Assembly (NCBI GenBank): GCA_963848175.1
Contig: CAWKCO010000006.1
Coordinates: 1-64,000 of the forward strand
Direction of reading: 5' to 3'
Length of the DNA stretch: 64,000 bases
DNA from: JAMZMI01 sp963848175
GTDB taxonomy: Bacteria; Bacteroidota; Bacteroidia; Cytophagales; Cyclobacteriaceae
Made by a program: the position numbers and the translations under genes. The notes under the pieces were generated by a model, which did no database searches, was not told the DNA's origin, and saw only the letters and a program-made list of their open reading frames with translations. Shown in pieces: positions 1 through 8,114 of the stretch; the first letter of the stretch is position 1; each line of letters begins with the position of its first letter.

Positions 1-2
1 CA

Positions 3-3000
3 GCTGGTGATGATATCGACTTTCAGGGGCAAGTGGATTTTGCTGGCAATGTAAATGCAAACTCAGGTCTGAACGTAACTGGCGCAGCTTTGACAACAGA
101 CCAGGCAGTCACTCAAACTGGAACAGGACAAGTGACCTTCGGGGGTAATGTGGATGCAACGAATGGTTTGGATGTGACTGGCAATATTTCTGTAACAGGA
201 ACAGTAGATGACCGTGATTTAGCATTAGATGGATCAAATCAGGACAAGCTACAACTACTCTCTGGTGTACCTGCTGGTGATGGGACGCTTGGCGCATTTA
301 CAGGTGATATAATTTCTGACGATACTTCTATAAAAAATGCCACCCAGGAACTAGAAACGGATTTAGACGCATTGCAAACATTATCTGGAGTCTCAGATGC
401 TGCAACGACTTTAGGTAGTTTTTCTGGATTCGTAATCTCGGACAATTCTACAATCAAAGTGGCAATACAAGAAATTGAAACTGAGGTTGAAGATAATTTT
501 ACTACACTAAACTCAAAGTCAAATGCCGACAGCACAGCCATTTGGAACAAAGTCAAGCTCGACTCAACTAATACTTGGACGAAGATCAAAACAGACTCGA
601 CATTCCTTGACGATCAGATTGCAGAACTAAATACCAAGTCAAACACCGACAGTCTGTACTTTGAAAGTGCACTTGATGCGGACAGTACCTATTTCGAAGG
701 GCAGCTTTCTGCTGATAGTCTAGCCATTTGGAACAAAGTGAAAGCAGATTCTTCGGCAACTTGGACGAAAATTCAAAATGATTCTACCTTCCTTGACGAT
801 CAGATTGCAGCATTAAATACCAAGTCGAACACCGATAGCCTGTATTTTGAAAGCGCACTCGATGCGGACAGTACCTATTTCGAAGGGCAGCTTTCTGCTG
901 ATAGTCTAGCCATTTGGAACAAAGTGAAAGCGGATTCAACAAGTTCATGGACGAAAGTCAAAACGGATTCTTCGGCAACTTGGACAAAAATTCAAAATGA
1001 TTCTACCTTCCTTGACGATCAGATTGCAGCACTAAATACCAAGTCGAACGCCGACAGTCTGTACTTTGAAAGTGCACTCGATGCGGACAGCACCTATTTC
1101 GAAGGGCAGCTTTCTGCTGATAGTCTAGCCATTTGGAACAAAGTGAAAGCGGATTCAACAAGTTCATGGACGAAAGTCAAAACGGATTCTTCGGCAACTT
1201 GGACAAAAATTCAAAATGATTCTACCTTCCTTGACGATCAGATTGCAGCACTAAATACCAAGTCGAACGCCGATAGCCTGTATTTTGAAAATGCACTCGA
1301 TGCGGACAGCACCTATTTCGAAGGGCAGCTTTCTGCTGATAGTCTAGCCATTTGGAACAAAGTGAAAGCAGATTCTTCGGCAACTTGGACGAAAATTCAA
1401 AATGATTCTACCTTCCTAGACGATCAGATTGCAGAACTAAATACCAAGTCGAACGCCGATAGCCTGTATTTTGAAAATGCACTCGATGCGGACAGCACCT
1501 ATTTCGAAGGGCAGCTTTCTGCTGATAGTCTGGCCATTTGGAACAAAGTCAAAACGGATTCTTCGGCAACTTGGACAAAAATTCAAAATGATTCTACCTT
1601 CCTAGACGATCAGATTGCAGAACTAAATACCAAATCAAACACCGACAGTCTGTACTTTGAAAGTGCACTCGATGCGGACAGCACCTATTTCGAAGGGCAG
1701 CTTTCTGCTGATAGTCTAGCCATTTGGAACAAAGTCAAAGCAGATTCTTCGGCAACTTGGACAAAAATTCAAAATGATTCTACCTTCCTTGACGATCAGA
1801 TTGCAGAACTAAATACCAAATCAAACACCGACAGTCTGTACTTTGAAAGCGCACTCGATGCGGACAGCACTTATTTCGAAGGACAGCTTTCTGCTGATAG
1901 TCTGGCCATTTGGAACAAAGTCAAAGCAGATTCTTCGGCAACTTGGACAAAAATTCAAAATGATTCTACCTTCCTTGACGATCAGATTGCAGCATTAAAT
2001 ACCAAGTCGAACACCGATAGCCTGTATTTTGAAAGCGCACTCGATGCGGACAGCACTTATTTCGAAGGACAGCTTTCTGCTGATAGTCTGGCCATTTGGA
2101 ACAAAGTAAAACTCGACTCGACCAACACTTGGACGAAAGTCAAAACGGATTCTTCCGCAACTTGGACGAAAATCCAGAACGACTCGACTTTCCTTGATGA
2201 TCAGATTGCAGCGCTAAACACCAAGTCCAATGCCGACAGTCTGTACTTTGAAAGTGCGCTCGATGCGGACAGCACCTATTTCGAAGGGCAGCTTTCTGCC
2301 GATAGTCTGGCCATCTGGAACAAAGTCAAGCTCGACTCAACTAACACTTGGACGAAGATCAAAACAGATTCTACATTCCTTGATGATCAGATTGCAGCGC
2401 TAAACACCAAGTCCAATGCCGACAGTCTGTACTTTGAAAGTGCGCTCGACGCGGACAGCACCTATTTCGAAGGCCAGCTTTCTGCTGATAGTCTGGCCAT
2501 TTGGAACAAAGTCAAGCTCGACTCAACTAACACTTGGACGAAGATCAAAGCGGATTCTAGTTACCTCAAAGGGCAAATCAATGTCATTAGTCTCTCGAGC
2601 GTATTAGGCATAGGTGCAGATGCAACTAACACATCCATCACCAACGTCAATAACCTTTCAGCGGCAAGTCTTACAATAGGCGGAACATCGGTCACATCAT
2701 CAGCCACAGAATTGAACTACCTAGATGTCGCAGCGCCAGGAACGGCGGAGGCAACCAAGGCTCTGATCACGAATGCTGACAAGGATGTCAACTTAGGCAC
2801 GGGTGACTTGATCGCTACGGAATTGACTGGAACGCTGCAAACAGCAGCACAGCCAAATGTAACCTCAGTTGGTACGCTTACAAGTGTTACATCCTCTGGA
2901 GCACTTTCAATTCGTCCAACTTCTGTTATTATCAATACTGAAGCACAAATAGCAATGATTAATAACAGATCATTCATTGTAGTGACCGACAATGTCTCTG

Positions 3001-3215
3001 GTAATACCAATGTCTTTGGACTTTCAAATGGCATAGTTGAAGGACAAACACTCGTTATTCTTGCTGACCCAATAAATACTTCGGCTATCATCTTGAATGA
3101 AGCGGAGGGCAACATTGAGTTGCAGGGAGATTCAGTCGCACTAGGAGCGAGGAATACTATCAGCCTAATATGGTATAATGGGAAATGGTATGAGACAGCA
3201 AGAAGTAATAACTAA
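3..3215 (+). CDS. Giant repetitive surface/fibre-like protein, 3' part only
   Basis: The frame is open from the window edge, so the N-terminus lies upstream; an internal GTG at 33 is not the true start. The first ~160 residues are glycine/asparagine/threonine-rich beta-type repeats (GNVNA, GLNVTG, FGGNVDA). They are followed by about 680 residues of tandem 62- or 73-residue helical units whose Asp-Ser pairs recur every 11 residues. The last ~210 residues carry a phrase known from phage tail fibres and bacterial fibrous adhesins (ATELNYLDVA, then GTAEATKA) and end with LIWYNGKWYETARSNN. I see no T9SS sorting tail. Most likely it is a long fibrous, possibly trimeric, surface or tail-fibre-like protein; this is inference from repeat style. 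The next gene starts 13 bases downstream and encodes a type B sorting tail, so co-expression with the T9SS genes is likely. Confidence 0.85.
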   Translation, partial: AGDDIDFQGQVDFAGNVNANSGLNVTGAALTTDQAVTQTGTGQVTFGGNVDATNGLDVTGNISVTGTVDDRDLALDGSNQDKLQLLSGVPAGDGTLGAFTGDIISDDTSIKNATQELETDLDALQTLSGVSDAATTLGSFSGFVISDNSTIKVAIQEIETEVEDNFTTLNSKSNADSTAIWNKVKLDSTNTWTKIKTDSTFLDDQIAELNTKSNTDSLYFESALDADSTYFEGQLSADSLAIWNKVKADSSATWTKIQNDSTFLDDQIAALNTKSNTDSLYFESALDADSTYFEGQLSADSLAIWNKVKADSTSSWTKVKTDSSATWTKIQNDSTFLDDQIAALNTKSNADSLYFESALDADSTYFEGQLSADSLAIWNKVKADSTSSWTKVKTDSSATWTKIQNDSTFLDDQIAALNTKSNADSLYFENALDADSTYFEGQLSADSLAIWNKVKADSSATWTKIQNDSTFLDDQIAELNTKSNADSLYFENALDADSTYFEGQLSADSLAIWNKVKTDSSATWTKIQNDSTFLDDQIAELNTKSNTDSLYFESALDADSTYFEGQLSADSLAIWNKVKADSSATWTKIQNDSTFLDDQIAELNTKSNTDSLYFESALDADSTYFEGQLSADSLAIWNKVKADSSATWTKIQNDSTFLDDQIAALNTKSNTDSLYFESALDADSTYFEGQLSADSLAIWNKVKLDSTNTWTKVKTDSSATWTKIQNDSTFLDDQIAALNTKSNADSLYFESALDADSTYFEGQLSADSLAIWNKVKLDSTNTWTKIKTDSTFLDDQIAALNTKSNADSLYFESALDADSTYFEGQLSADSLAIWNKVKLDSTNTWTKIKADSSYLKGQINVISLSSVLGIGADATNTSITNVNNLSAASLTIGGTSVTSSATELNYLDVAAPGTAEATKALITNADKDVNLGTGDLIATELTGTLQTAAQPNVTSVGTLTSVTSSGALSIRPTSVIINTEAQIAMINNRSFIVVTDNVSGNTNVFGLSNGIVEGQTLVILADPINTSAIILNEAEGNIELQGDSVALGARNTISLIWYNGKWYETARSNN
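528..2573 (+). repeat. Tandem in-frame repeat, 186/219-bp units (10 complete, 1 partial)
   Basis: Each unit begins with codons for DSxAIWNKVK. Seven units are 186 bp (62 residues) and three, the 3rd, 4th and 9th, are 219 bp because one extra 33-bp (11-residue) block is present. The partial eleventh unit begins at 2487. Asp-Ser pairs are spaced 11, 11, 18, 11 and 11 residues apart, so a unit is hendecads plus one 7-residue step. That spacing suggests a right-handed or straight coiled coil. Neighbouring units are nearly identical at DNA level, so copy number should be unstable by recombination. Confidence 0.93.
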
Positions 3216-3228
3216 GAGCTAGAAAAGC

Positions 3229-4530
3229 ATGACAATTAGAATCTTGACATACCTTTTCTTATTTACATGGCTACTGCAAATCAGAGCTCAAAGCCTCTAT
3301 GTACCTACGGATGCCAACATTATCGTCACAAAAGGAGCTTCTATCACAACAGGTGGTGCTTTAGAAAATAATGGAAAATTTGAAATTTTGGATGGAGGGG
3401 AACTTCTCTCGCTTGGGGCTATTAACAATTTTGGGTTCTTTATAAACAATGGATTAATAACCCTGCTTGGTGATTGGAGTAATAATGGAACCTTTACCAC
3501 GAACTTGGGCGAAATGGCTTTTCTGGGAGGTGAGAATCAGATGATTTCTAATAGATACCTTAATCTGAAAAATCTAACCATCAATAAAGTTGGCACGGTG
3601 ACATTGGAAGGTGATTCGATAGTAGTGACAGAAAAATTAAGTTTTGAAAATGGTATTTTGACCAAAGGTCCAAACACCAAAGTAATCATATCCTCTTCAG
3701 CTAAAGTCGATTATCTCCTTGGTAGCATGTCTTATTTTGAAGGAGAAATTATTTCCAGAGGTACCAGAGACCGGCGAATACCCGTGGGTAATGAAGGTTT
3801 CTATGGAACCATAGGATTGATCAATATGCGTGGCACAGCCAATTCTGAATTTGTCTTTAGCATGATCCATAAAAACCCTGAGGCTCCTATTCCTGAGCCA
3901 GACCTTGTTGGTGTATCTGACGAAAATGTGTGGAAAGTTGATTTTAGGAAAGGTTTTATCGACTCTCTCCAAGTGGAAATTGACTTCATCTCGGAGGATT
4001 TGGAAAATTTTACCAATGAAAATATTATTCGCAGAAAGTTTGACTCTCCAGTCATCGCGGTGGCTGACTCAACTCCAGCAGGCCCATTTCGCTCATTAGG
4101 TATCGCGGAGCTTTTTAATACTGATTCGATCACGTATGGAACAGCCATCAGTCAGCCCTATGATCAATTTCAAAATTATGGCTCCAAGTATTTTGCTGTG
4201 GGCCTAGCTCCAAGGATCGATCCAGAAGGTCAGATCTATTTTCCGAATGTTTTTGCACCAGCAGCCTCTGATTCCAGAAATAAATCTTACCGCGTATTTG
4301 GTGAGCACATCGCCAATGAGCCTTTCAAACTTGAGATATACAACAAATTCAGCAAGCTGGTATATGAAGCGAAAACCTTTGAAGAAGCCAGCACCAAAGG
4401 TTGGGATGGGCGAAATAAGCAAGGCAATGAGGAATACACAGGTATTTTCTATGTGAAAGTAAACTATGCTTATAAATACAGCCCGAGTGAGACAAAACAA
4501 TTTAGTGGTACCATCTTTTTGAAACGATGA
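3229..4530 (+). CDS. Secreted protein with gliding-motility type C-terminal (T9SS type B) sorting domain
   Basis: The protein has 433 residues. The N-terminus MTIRILTYLFLFTWLLQIRAQ is a signal peptide. The middle is a beta-rich region with many Asn/Gly turns (ALENNGKFEIL, NNFGFFINNG), as in beta-helix or passenger-like proteins. The last ~90 residues match the gliding-motility-associated C-terminal domain: they begin IYFPNVFAPA, contain FKLEIYNKFSKLVYE and GWDGRNKQGNEEYTGIFYVKV, and end GTIFLKR. This type B tail directs export by T9SS and is typical of SprB-like adhesins. The stop overlaps the start of the PorP/SprF gene by 4 bases, the arrangement expected of a cargo gene with a dedicated SprF-type partner. 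Confidence 0.9.
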   Translation: MTIRILTYLFLFTWLLQIRAQSLYVPTDANIIVTKGASITTGGALENNGKFEILDGGELLSLGAINNFGFFINNGLITLLGDWSNNGTFTTNLGEMAFLGGENQMISNRYLNLKNLTINKVGTVTLEGDSIVVTEKLSFENGILTKGPNTKVIISSSAKVDYLLGSMSYFEGEIISRGTRDRRIPVGNEGFYGTIGLINMRGTANSEFVFSMIHKNPEAPIPEPDLVGVSDENVWKVDFRKGFIDSLQVEIDFISEDLENFTNENIIRRKFDSPVIAVADSTPAGPFRSLGIAELFNTDSITYGTAISQPYDQFQNYGSKYFAVGLAPRIDPEGQIYFPNVFAPAASDSRNKSYRVFGEHIANEPFKLEIYNKFSKLVYEAKTFEEASTKGWDGRNKQGNEEYTGIFYVKVNYAYKYSPSETKQFSGTIFLKR

Positions 4531-5570
4531 AAAAATCCCTTCTCACCGCCATTTTTCATTTAAGCGTGCTCCTTTCGGCATTCGCTCAAGAGATACAATT
4601 TTCTCAATATTTCTCTACGTCCACCTATTTGAATCCTGCATTTGCGGCTATATATGTTGACCCTACTTTCACGGTAAACTACCGTAAACCTCTAGATAAC
4701 GACATTCTTTACAACGAAACGAACCAAGTGTCTGGCACCATACCGCTCTTGATCAATGCAGCGGATAACTTGCCGCGAGCGGGTGTAGGATTTATGGCTT
4801 ATACCAACAAATCTGGTTTTCAAGGCATCTTCAATACGACAGGTGCAATGGCCAGTTATGCGCACAATTTCTCGATGGGCGCGCTCAACACGGAGGTAAT
4901 AGCGATAGGCGGACAAATAGGATACGAAAACTATCGCGTAAGTTTTAGCGATCTAAATTGGGGTTCGAACTATAATCCTTTTTATGGTTACGACGATGAG
5001 CAACAGACCCCCGTAACTGAGTTTGATGAATCTACCTCTCATCTCATTATCAACGCAGGAGTTATCTACTATTACAATAGAGAGCGCAATATGAACATCT
5101 ATAACTACAGCGCTTTCTCTGGTTTTGCAGTGACCAATCTCAATCGCCCTGATAAGTCGTTCGCCAAATCAGGAAAAAATCGTGCGCCTATGCTCTACAA
5201 ATACCATGGTGGTGTTGAGTTTAGAGTGGATCGAGTAAATATCCTACCTAATATCCTGATGCAATACGAGCGCGGAAATTTCACTTTCGATGGAGGTGTT
5301 TTTCTATGGTATAGTTTAAAGAAAAATAATTTTGGCAACAAAAAAGACGTGAAATTGGTGGTTGGTAGTTGGTATAGACTTTTGGATTCTTTCGTTTTCC
5401 TTGCGGGAATCAATTATGAAGCCTTCAGTTTCAAGGCTAGCTATGACCTCAATTCAGAACTCTTTTATAATAACCCTATCAACTACTCACAAAACCACGT
5501 GGAGCTCTCCATCCAATATACGATCTCGAAAGAAACCAGAATGAGAAAGATTTCCAATCCACTGTTCTAA
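4527..5570 (+). CDS. PorP/SprF family type IX secretion outer-membrane protein
   Basis: The protein has 347 residues with signal peptide MKKSLLTAIFHLSVLLSAFAQ. The mature start, EIQFSQYFSTSTYLNPAFA, is the hallmark of the PorP/SprF family (an F-Q-Y motif, then LNPAFAG-like). The rest alternates beta strands consistent with an outer-membrane barrel. SprF-type members are needed for export or surface attachment of type B cargo encoded next to them. The ATG lies inside the stop region of the upstream cargo gene (ATGA overlap), so translation is coupled. It ends 20 bases before the stop of the convergent PorE-like gene, with no obvious terminator between. Confidence 0.92.
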   Translation: MKKSLLTAIFHLSVLLSAFAQEIQFSQYFSTSTYLNPAFAAIYVDPTFTVNYRKPLDNDILYNETNQVSGTIPLLINAADNLPRAGVGFMAYTNKSGFQGIFNTTGAMASYAHNFSMGALNTEVIAIGGQIGYENYRVSFSDLNWGSNYNPFYGYDDEQQTPVTEFDESTSHLIINAGVIYYYNRERNMNIYNYSAFSGFAVTNLNRPDKSFAKSGKNRAPMLYKYHGGVEFRVDRVNILPNILMQYERGNFTFDGGVFLWYSLKKNNFGNKKDVKLVVGSWYRLLDSFVFLAGINYEAFSFKASYDLNSELFYNNPINYSQNHVELSIQYTISKETRMRKISNPLF

Positions 5571-5590
5571 CTTCCTCCTCTCCGAAAGGC

Positions 5591-6085
5591 TTAAAAATCT
5601 CTCACATAAATGTTGATTTTTTGCCCTACTGTAAGGTGAATATTTTTCAAGTTGTTCATTTCGATGATGAGTTCTTCTGGAATATTAAATCGCTCTGCAA
5701 TAGATATCACCGTATCCCCAGACTTCACTATGTACTGATTTTTAGCATCTGCTACCGACTCATTCAGTTCCACGAGCATATCCAGATTTGGTTGCGTTCC
5801 CTTCGGGTTAGGAATTCTAATGGGGCTAAATGCATTGAGATGTCCTCCTTCAAGACCATTTAATTCCACAAGTTCTGCGATTTCAATATCAAAATTCTTA
5901 GCAATGCTGTACAGCGTTCCCTTCGGTCTCACCAAATAGACATTAAGAGGTTGGTAGGCAATCGGTTCATTGGACTTTAAAGAAATCTCAATGCGTCTAT
6001 TGAACTGACGTCCGTAGGCAGTGGAATTATCTGCCACTGGTTGTTTATCACCTATGGCCAGCCACTCCAAGTCTTCAGCATTCAC
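5591..6085 (-). CDS. PorE-like protein, final segment: end of OmpA domain plus two LysM domains
   Basis: This is the 3' piece of the frameshifted gene that begins at 9925. It continues the OmpA peptidoglycan-binding fold (…DLEWLAIGDKQPVADN…, then RQFNRRIEISL), joining the previous frame after NDRVLNRL. It then has two LysM-like modules, the first starting VYLVRPKGTLYSIAKNF and the second QYIVKSGDTVISIAERF, ending KINIYVRDF. A terminal LysM pair after OmpA would give two ways to bind peptidoglycan. The classical PorE order (TPR, PD40, carboxypeptidase-regulatory-like, OmpA) lacks LysM, so this is an extended version. The ORF's own ATG is internal; the real start is at 9925. Confidence 0.8.
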   Translation of the reverse strand: MNAEDLEWLAIGDKQPVADNSTAYGRQFNRRIEISLKSNEPIAYQPLNVYLVRPKGTLYSIAKNFDIEIAELVELNGLEGGHLNAFSPIRIPNPKGTQPNLDMLVELNESVADAKNQYIVKSGDTVISIAERFNIPEELIIEMNNLKNIHLTVGQKINIYVRDF

Positions 6086-7082
6086 ACCCAGTGACTTTCA
6101 GCCTATTTAAAACACGGTCATTTCGCTTTTGGCTTAGCGCAATGTTGTAATGATCCGCACCAATAGCATCGGTATGCGACTTGAGCTCGATATAAACTTT
6201 AGCGTTTTTGTACGCTTGTGCTATTTCCCTGAGAGCCACTTCAGCTTCGCTTCTCAGTTCGTCCGAATCAAAATCGAAGTAAATATTTGTCTTTACGGTG
6301 TGGTTATAATTTCCTTCCGCGCTTCCTTTTACTTCCAAACCTTTTACAAAGAATGGGGTATCCAGTGTTTTACTTTTGGTAAGCCCATCAGCGACGACCC
6401 GATAATCGCCCCGAGGCAAATCTTCAAACACAAACAGCCCGCTAGCATTGGTACTTGTCTTAGCAATGGTCTTGCCGTCTTGTCCGACAATGGAAATTGG
6501 ATAATTGGCCAATGCTTCACCATTCTCATTTTTGACCAGAGAACCTTTCACTGAGATATAATTGAACCGCTCATTACTAAACTTTGCTACACCAAAATTC
6601 AAATTGCTACCTCCTAAATCATTAGCTTCCACGGCTAGGTTTTCCGAGAGAATTCGCTGGTTGTTAAATCTGAATTTCTTAATATTCTCAAGGTTAGATT
6701 TGTCCTCAGGACTTAAAGCAGTTCTGAAAGCTGCATCAGAAGCGGATAGTTTATAACCATTGGTAGCTGTGGTAGGCAGCACTTGCTGAGCCACCAGACT
6801 ATTCCATCGCGACTTGAGTGCCTGAGAAAGACCCGAATAATAGGAAGTAGCCTCCATCAGCTGAGACTTTTCGGCAGAGCTCAACATCTCATCTTGTGCC
6901 AGATCTTTAGACAACAACTTGATGTATGTTTTCTCTGCCGAAGTGAGCGCTTTGAAATAATTCTGATCTGCCGTTTTCACTTCTTCATCACGATAGGTGC
7001 TTGCCAGATACTCCATGGCAATTATTCTATCCACAGACTTTTGTTTCTCAGGTGTCAAGTTTCTGATAAAACTCAATGTCAT
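6075..7082 (-). CDS. PorE-like protein, third segment: helical repeats, CRD-like domain, OmpA start
   Basis: The first ~155 residues hold four more copies of the helical repeat described in the findings (LTPEKQKSVDRIIAMEYL, FKALTSAEKTYIKLL, FRTALSPEDKSNLENI). Next comes a carboxypeptidase-regulatory-like beta domain (VKGSLVKNENGEALANYPI…FVFEDLPRGDYRV). The OmpA domain starts at NIYFDFDSDELRSEAE and includes the peptidoglycan-contact segment ELKSHTDAIGADHYN. The frame is lost after RVLNRLK and is recovered in the 5591-6085 piece. The true upstream continuation reads …NDIEFYQKL in another frame, directly joining LTPEKQ. Confidence 0.82.
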   Translation of the reverse strand: MTLSFIRNLTPEKQKSVDRIIAMEYLASTYRDEEVKTADQNYFKALTSAEKTYIKLLSKDLAQDEMLSSAEKSQLMEATSYYSGLSQALKSRWNSLVAQQVLPTTATNGYKLSASDAAFRTALSPEDKSNLENIKKFRFNNQRILSENLAVEANDLGGSNLNFGVAKFSNERFNYISVKGSLVKNENGEALANYPISIVGQDGKTIAKTSTNASGLFVFEDLPRGDYRVVADGLTKSKTLDTPFFVKGLEVKGSAEGNYNHTVKTNIYFDFDSDELRSEAEVALREIAQAYKNAKVYIELKSHTDAIGADHYNIALSQKRNDRVLNRLKVTGCEC

Positions 7083-8114
7083 TTGTGCCGAGCGCTTCTA
7101 TTTTTTGCTCTTGCTCTATGATAGGTCTGATCGCTTCTGAGCGTGGATTTTCTTCTTTTGGACTTGTACGGGTTGGTTGTTGTGCCACCACTTCTTTCTT
7201 CAGCTAGGTCAGTGCTAGGTTCAGGTGCGCTTCCTTTGGAGGCGGGCTTCTCTGATAATACAGGCTTCTCGGATACCACATTCTGCTTGGCGCCTCTTCT
7301 TTTGTAGGCACGTCCAATTTTACTGTCGTCGCTGGTGATCCTTCCTTGACATTTGGCTTGCTCGCAACTACCGCCACAGGTTCAGGTTTTGGTTTCTCGG
7401 TATTTGGCGATGGTCGATCTGCTGCCTTGGTTGGGGAAGCTTGCCGCCTTGGTAACCGCCGATACTGGAGTGTTCTTTTGAACCTCTTCTATAAATACAT
7501 TTTCCTCTTTGCTCCATACAGGTGCTGCCACTGCCACAAACCTTTCCAACTTTACCTTGTCGGTAGCGGGTTTAGTTGCTCACGTTTAGAACTTACATAA
7601 GCATTGACTTGCTCGGGTTTGATATTCGCCACCTGCTCTTTGTCTTCTTTGCCAAGAACCGTCTCTGCAAAATACACATCGGTCTTGATTGTATTGGCAA
7701 TGACCTTCGCCAAGATTCGGTTGAGGCTCTGCTGCTGATTGCTGTTGAACCTGCCATAAATAGCGAGGGCCTTAGGATCCATTTTAGATTCTACATTATC
7801 CAGATTTCCCAAGATGAAAGCTGAAGCCAATTCTCGAATGGCCGCTAGCTGCTCAGTAGCCAAGGTTTTGATAAAATAGTCGGTCATCGTCCGTCAGCTT
7901 ATATTTATCGACTGTAGAGAGTGTCAGGAATTTTTCCTTGATGGCCTGCAATACGATCGCTTTCCTTTGCGCATCTAGATCCTTTAAAGTAATATGCGTC
8001 TGTTGGCGAAAGAGAAAGTTTGTCGAGGTTCACTTTCTCCTCCATGTATTTATAAGAGATGTTGTCCACCTTCTTTTTCTCCGCCAAATCCAACGTATTG
8101 TAGGTTACCGGCAC
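7083..8114 (-). CDS. PorE-like protein, broken middle: helical repeats and P/E/K-rich linker
   Basis: Two open pieces, 7905-8114 and 7552-7887, are joined by a frameshift near 7895: the corrected reading runs …DDDRLFYQNLATEQLAAIRE…. An additional shift near 7985 restores AYYFKDLDAQRKAIV. Both pieces consist of the same roughly 45-residue helical repeat as their neighbours. From about 7550 down to 7120 the minus strand encodes a Pro/Lys/Glu/Thr-rich linker in several frames (EKPVLSEKPASKGSAPEPS is one stretch), then QKIEALGTNDIEFYQKL leads back into the repeats. No single frame is open, so the exact protein cannot be given. Confidence 0.65.

Noticed and set aside
528..2573. CRISPR-like spacing of direct repeats
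   Set aside because: Units are in-frame coding repeats with no unique spacers and no cas genes in the window.
2717..3115. 132-codon minus-strand ORF under the fibre gene
   Set aside because: It is the antisense shadow of a Thr/Ser-rich coding region whose plus frame is clearly used.
3..3215. Fibre gene as evidence of a prophage
   Set aside because: Tail-fibre-like phrases are present, but there are no capsid, terminase, portal or integrase genes, and the neighbours are T9SS genes.
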